Shown: positions 58,116 through 64,000 of the stretch, one piece after another
How the letters are laid out: every line of letters starts with the position of its first letter
Numbering within the stretch: the first letter of the stretch is position 1
NCBI RefSeq assembly: GCF_040054535.1
Contig: NC_090794.1
Span: 6,673,001-6,737,000 of the forward strand
Direction of reading: 5' to 3'
Length of the DNA: 64,000 bases
Source: Antennarius striatus
Taxonomy: Eukaryota; Chordata; Actinopteri; Lophiiformes; Antennariidae
The notes under the pieces: model-generated
Database searches by the model: none
What the model was told of the DNA's origin: nothing
Seen by the model: only the letters and a program-made list of their open reading frames with translations
Translations under genes and position numbers: made by a program

Positions 58116-61100
58116 AATAATCACGGGTGAATTTGGAGACCGTCTACAAAGGAGCAGCTGTGGCAGGCCGCTTTGTGACATGGACAGCGTCTGTTGTTGA
58201 TTGTGCGGGTCCGGAGGCCTCCGCGCTGCCCAGCTTCTTTCGCTCGCAGCTGCTTAGTCTCCTGCTAATAGACTTCACAGCCTTTAAAGCTTTTAGAGCC
58301 TGAGAGGAAGTAAACATTGACCTCAGTCCAGGGCTAACTTCCCTGAAGACGGGTCAGACAGTGGAAATCAGCAAATAAGCAGTTATTTTTAACATTCCGG
58401 TGATGGGATTGTCAGATTTTTGGCTCTCAAACCATTAGAAGGAAAACTTGGATAACTGTCCTCTGCATGTGTACTTCCTTTGGAGTGTCATCACTTCCTA
58501 CAGAAAATTATGGTCATAATAAAGTAGACCAAAATTGCTGTGATTAACATAGCGACAGTTGCTTTAGGGAAGTAATTTGCGGTATCTGGAGTGAACCCAG
58601 AATAACGTGATCAACAAATTACAGTGATATAATGGACAAGGTTAACATTTCCTCCAGAGTGAAAAAGATTTATTCATGTAACTCAATGCATTTTGAAAGG
58701 GTCTGTAAGTCACAGTGACTTATTCAGTGAGGTGGTTGGACCATACAGTACGTTCATCAACATTTCAGTGTTGGTTGCTGGCAGCGACTTATTGCATTAA
58801 TCACATCGATACAGGCCCCTATTTCCAGTCTATTAAAACCCCGTCAGGCTATCAGAAATCTCTTTGCAGTGTTCCAGCCTCAGACAAGCCTCTGAGAGTC
58901 AGATTTTTGGTTGAACCAGATTTTCTGTGACATATTTCACATTTTACTTAGTACTCCTGGTGAACAGAGCTCCTGAAGAATCTTATCCCATTCCTCATGG
59001 ACAACCCTCAATTTCTTTGAATGCATGACCCCAAACATCTTCAAACATCTTGGTAAATTAAAATGTTTTTCTTTTACGTTCAGTTGTCACATAATAGGTA
59101 AGACAAAATATACCCTACTAGGCATCAGCTTAACAATGATTTTAAAAAAAAAATTCTATCAGATCTCAGGGTGCTGATGTTCCCTCCCTCTTGTCAGCTG
59201 TGTTGACTGTCTGGTGCATAGGAACCCTTGATTACTAGGTTGACTGTACATTTGGGTTGAGCTTGGCTTCCAGCTCATCCCGCCTCCCCCTCCAACACAC
59301 AACTGGCGTACTGCTCAACTTTGATCGTGCTGAGTTGTAAATGACTGCTTTTCCATCATCCAGTGCCTCAGGCTATCCAGCAGGTTTTATTAAGCTAATG
59401 AATGGTTTGGGGATGTTTATCTATACTACAGTATGTCTATCTGAAGATGCCTCTGGCAACCTTTTCATGTCCAATAACCTCATGTTGGCAGACAATAACT
59501 TGTTTTTTTGTTGTCGGGTTTTTTATGGTTTGTTTTTTTTTTTGCTTCATTAAAAGCTTCAGCTGCAATGGCTCAGGACGAAGCCATCATTAAAGTTTAT
59601 GATTTGTTGATTTTAATAATGTCATAGTGAGGCATGAGTCAACCACAACTCCTCAATATAACAAGACACAGGTGTAGCGAAATGACATCAGTCCATATGC
59701 TGTGTTTGCGACATATCCACAGCCAAAATATGATTACATTTTATTTAAATCCACATCTTCATTTATGATTAGCCTGGCATTGCATTATGGAATGCCTTAT
59801 GAATGTCAGGGGACAGTTCATTTCACCAACTTATATCACCAAAATAAGAAAGTTATTACCTATCAGTGTGTAAAGCACAATATGGAACATCAGTAGTTAT
59901 CCTTTGCAGACTTTGCACTGGTCAGATTGTTCCTCTTTAACTTAAGAGACTGTCACAGAATTTCAAGCACCGTCGTATTAACTGCACGTTGCTTAATGAA
60001 ATAAGTTGGTGACACAGCTGGTGTGACTTTTGTGAGCCAGGAAAACCACAAATTGTTAAATGAATAGAAGTTTAAAGAAGTGAATTATTAGTGGAAATAC
60101 TCCCATACTATTTGATATTGGACTCATCCTAGCTTTTTTATCCAGCCAAGTTGTTGGGGAGAGTTTTTGGCAAGTTATGGTTATATTTGATACATGTATT
60201 TTTTTTTTTTAGTAACATACCAATGCTGGTGTGGTGTTCAAAAATATTCCCAGGATCGCTGTCACCTGATTTGACGCCTTGGTTTCAGCTGTGTTTGAGT
60301 GTTACTGTAATTGTCAGTGTAAAGTAGTGATCTAAGGCTTTCACACCACACTTTTTTTGGGGGGCTGTCACCTGGTGCCTCAGCAATTTCCCTCCATATC
60401 GCTCACTGTGGCCTAATTGAACTGATTTACTTTTTTGAATTGATGATGTCATTTAAGAGATACCTGGAATTTCCCGGGATTTCCCGCCTTGGGAAAACAA
60501 TGTTGTTCTTTTTGTTGTTCCTCCATGTCTGATATTGTCTTACAATAAGTCTTACATGTGCTGCATTGTCAGGTTTGGGTACACAACATCTTCCACATGA
60601 GCTTGGATTTCAGTGAAGACCACCAAATGTTCCAGGAACTGTACAACAGCCACTTCCCGTTTTACAGCAGCCAATCAGCATGTTGGAATTTTTCATCTTG
60701 GGGACGAGCAAATGTTTATTCTTTAACTCTGTTGCTGTCCCTCAGGGCTCAGGCGGGGTTTTTTTTTTTTTTTAACTAGCTAATATTCATGTTGATGGTG
60801 CATTGTTTTGATATTCTTAGAATTGAATGAAAAGGAGGAAAAGAGGAGAAGGAAGCTTCACCAGCATAGACAGAACCTTAATATGGACGATATACGTATA
60901 AGAGGAAAATAGATTTGAGCCACTTTCTCTTTCAGTGTAAGAAATCTATTCCTCTAAAGTTTTTTTTCTAAGTCTAAATATATAGATATATAATTATAAT
61001 TCATTAACTGGACTTTGCAGCACGGGAGGTATTTTAGGTAGAAGTATCTACTTTCCAAAAACTCTTCTGCTGCAGTGTATTATTCCATAGATTCGTTAAT

Positions 61101-61486
61101 GGACATATGGGTATACCAGTATCACGCATCATTCAGACCAAAGCATGAGAAACTTTTGCTTTGAAATCATCAACACTTTTCATTTCCAGGCTTTTTCCCA
61201 TCGGGGAACTGATCTCACAACCAGGGGAACCAGAGAGGAAACGATAAATTAAGGAAAGGCACGGATGCAGCGCTTCAGATTAATGTAGATTTGAGTTCTG
61301 TTTATTGTTACAAGTGAGTTTGGCTTTGATCACTGTAGTAGGAAAGCCAACAGATACATCTGTGTTTGACACCTGGCTTATGCCATTTACATGTATGTGT
61401 GAGTGCGTACATGAAACTTATTTTTTCAGTAACAGATACCCAAACACATGATTTGAGTTTCCTCTTCTTCCTCACTTACTGTTTAG
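58116..61486. other. no gene seen
   Basis: AT-rich sequence with T-runs (for example 59,529-59,541, 60,199-60,210 and 60,760-60,773). No exon supported. Confidence 0.5.
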
Positions 61487-61582
61487 GAATTTTAATGGCG
61501 TTTTGTTGAAGACAATGAGGACACTTTGAGGCGTTGGAAGTTCCGATTGAGGTCAAGAAGTTTGACCCTGAGGCTCCAACTG
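61487..61582 (+). other. candidate exon, probably untranslated if real
   Basis: Preceded by a strong acceptor (tttcctcttcttcctcacttactgtttag) and followed by the donor gtgaga. All three frames contain a stop within the 96 nt, so it cannot be an internal coding exon; it could be a 5'UTR exon. The last part reads FEALEVPIEVKKFDPEAPT in one frame, which looks coding-like but matches no family I recognise. Confidence 0.2.
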
Positions 61583-64000
61583 GTGAGAGTTTACTCATTT
61601 TCTTTCTCACTAGATTTCCCACAAACGAGCAGCGAGTCCTTTTTTCGTTCCTTGAAGAGTAGTAACAAAAAGAAAAAATCCCTTTTGAAACAGATAAAAT
61701 TGATCACCCCTGACTATTTCAGCATTGCATTGTGAACACACGAGTAAGTCGGGAGGTATACCCTGTAGCCATGTGTGTATTCATAACACCGGCACCTCTT
61801 CTTTTAGTCTGCATTGTCTGGTGTTGTGGATCCTCTTTGCTCTATTGTCCTGCGAGTTCCGCTGGTGGTCTGTCATGTAAACAGCTCTAAAGGGGGCTCC
61901 TTCTTCACTCTCCTTTTCAACAGCAGTCTCTTTATTTTCTGGGCCTGCATCTGTTTCTTCCTTTTTTTGTCTATCACTCTCTCTCTGTTTCTTTGCTTCC
62001 ATCACACACCCACACACACAAGCATCCAAAGTCAGACCAGTGCTGGCAATGGTTCTGCCCCACTGCTCAATGGTGTATTGGAGGTTTAGGTACCAGTGGG
62101 GAAGGAAGGACCCTGCTGGCTTGTCAGTGTCTCTGACCCCTCTGTCACAATAGGTCCCCGTCCCTCCCACTCATTTCCCTGCCAAGCTGGGAAGAGTAAA
62201 TATTTATCAGCCCCCACAACAATGGTCCGCTCAGAGGAGAAAAAGACTTTGACCTGAGCTCATGAAAGTCCTGTAAGCAAGGCTTCTGGTGGTTGGGGCC
62301 TAAAGATGGGCGACAGGAGATTAAGATGGAACTGCCGAATATCTGAGGCAAAGTAGATTCTCTAACTTGGGCTTGTCCAGTTTTTGTTGGGACAAAAATG
62401 TGAATTTGCATCTCAATGACCTCAAATTTGATTTAGCATTTGAACCCATAATCTTTTAAGTCACTCTACTGGTTCTAAATTTGGAGGTACTGATAGATGG
62501 CCAGTGCACCACCCTGGTTAAGCCCAGTTTAAAACCACTATGACGTCACCCTTCACTTTATTGGCCACACGTTTAAAGCCTCGCCTCAGTCGTTACTGCT
62601 TCGCCATCGTGATTTTTGGAAGCGGAGGTCACTATAATTGTATCAAGTGCAGAGCTTGAGAGGAAACACATTACTACACCTCTGTTCTGATTGTATAAGG
62701 GTGAAAACAGAGGGATTTGTTAATTAGCTATGAAAACATACAGTATACTACTTAATCGCCAAATTTCTCTGCAGTTTGTACCATAAATGCCAAAATAAAC
62801 ATCAGGCCAGATCAAGGAACGTATGGTGTGCATGGATTCAGAAAGATAAGTTTGAGATAAATTTGGACATAGAAAAAAAGTAGACTCACTGCAAAGAGCC
62901 ATGTTAACTTTTACAATGGAGAACAGATTATATCTCTGTACATGTGTCTCGGCAGCAGTGTTGTTGCAGCTGTGCGGTGATGAAGCAGAAATACCTCAAA
63001 TAAATTTAGCACAAAATGTCATGTAATACACGATCAAGGAAACACCTGCTGGTGACCAACACTGAATATTACAAGCAGGTGCTTCCACACATGTTGAGTT
63101 TGAGGGCTAATTGGGCAGTTAAACATTCCTTATGATCATGTATCGAAATGTCTGAGAGGCTCGGCACTAAATATTTTGAAAGATTTGCTCCCCGATCATC
63201 TAACGTTGGAGACTAATCCATTCACAGTCAGGGGGGAAGTCTAATTGATGGAGCGGAAGTTTTATCCACAGTGCATAATCAATTTAGCACAGTAAAGAAT
63301 GCTATTTTCACGAGGGAAGGCTGCAGCGGAGTTTTGATGAATGATGAGAGAAAACCGACGGAGATTGACACACGAATCGCAAGCTTGTGTGAGGCTGCGC
63401 CGCAGAATCACGCCATTCCTTTTGTATGAGATATGAGCCCATTATCTTTCCCTTGGCTGTTACCCCTTATCTGTGATGGTCCGGTTTCATAAACAAGTTC
63501 ATATTTTCTATCCTAATGAGAGCACACACACCATGTGGGGAAAGAATGTCTTTAAAAAAGGCAGCGAGGAAATCGAATCAAATGTTTTTTGGCATGCTTT
63601 GCAACGCTGTAGGCCTGGTTTTGGCAAAAACTCAAAGAGACCCTAATAGCTTAGGTTATCAGTGGAATTATCCTGTTCGTGCAGAGTCCACATATTTATG
63701 GAAAAGTCTAACTGCAAAAGTAGAATTGCAGCAATATTCATATCAGCAGAGGGATTGATGATAAAGCAGAAACTTTTTATCATACAAAGCTGAAGCTCTT
63801 GAGAGACTTTTTGACATGATGCGTATGCGTTTTTAAAAAAAAAAAAAATTTACACTAGAAAGGCTGCATAGGAAAATAGAAGCAGGGGCTCCAGGGCTGA
63901 TCAGTCTGCTGTCACCATAACCCTACACCAGATAAGTGGAAGAAAATGAATGGATGGGTTCCAGTGCAGTCATTGTGATATTAACTGTGGGTTCTTTCCA
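61583..64000. other. no gene seen
   Basis: Includes less AT-rich, non-repetitive segments at about 62,150-62,340 and 63,300-63,480 that could be regulatory. No exon is supported. There is an A-run at 63,834-63,848. Confidence 0.5.

Noticed and set aside
61514..61582. Coding exon with FEALEVPIEVKKFDPEAPT
   Set aside because: The open part starts after a stop, and the only acceptor inside that frame has no pyrimidine tract. No homologue was recognised. It is kept only as a possible untranslated exon.

Overview
This is vertebrate nuclear DNA, almost certainly from a ray-finned (teleost) fish. Both recognisable genes are split into many short GT-AG exons. The non-coding DNA is full of long (TG)n/(CA)n microsatellites and of dispersed repeats typical of teleosts. 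The species cannot be named from the sequence. Nothing prokaryotic, viral or CRISPR-like was seen.

Region 1 (283-15,560, + strand) is the 3' two thirds of kif13b, a kinesin-3 motor gene. The 25 exons placed here run from the middle of the FHA domain to the C-terminal CAP-Gly domain. They join into one open frame of 1,489 codons plus stop. The motor domain lies before the window. Region 2 (15,650-33,860, - strand) is hmbox1 (HOT1 homologue), a telomere-binding homeodomain protein. It has nine coding exons (503 codons if an 84-nt cassette exon is used, 475 if not) and a 5' untranslated exon near 33.7-33.86 kb. The genes are tail to tail, with possible poly(A) signals only about 130 bp apart. 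The same convergent pair exists in human (HMBOX1/KIF13B), which supports both calls.

Region 3 (33.9-38 kb) is the upstream side of hmbox1. It holds a 112-bp (AT)n tract, a near-perfect foldback hairpin, and signs of an unidentified + strand transcription unit: a strong donor at 36,328, a 59-codon ORF in a strong start context, and a well-bounded candidate exon at 37,859-37,945. In human, INTS9 lies head to head with HMBOX1; no INTS9 coding exon was recognised here. Region 4 (38-64 kb) has no coding exon I can support. It is either a gene desert or long introns, with microsatellites and dispersed repeats.

Three mobile-element observations are well supported: a 535-bp internally deleted hAT element with matching terminal repeats and an 8-bp target duplication downstream of hmbox1; a tRNA-derived SINE with a 13-bp target duplication, nested in an older retroelement-like tail at 45 kb; and two opposite-strand copies of one unnamed dispersed repeat at 10.6 and 50.6-51.0 kb. 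No new multi-gene system was found. The best leads are the orphan + strand locus at 36-38 kb, the hmbox1 cassette exon, and microsatellites that form or abut kif13b splice sites.
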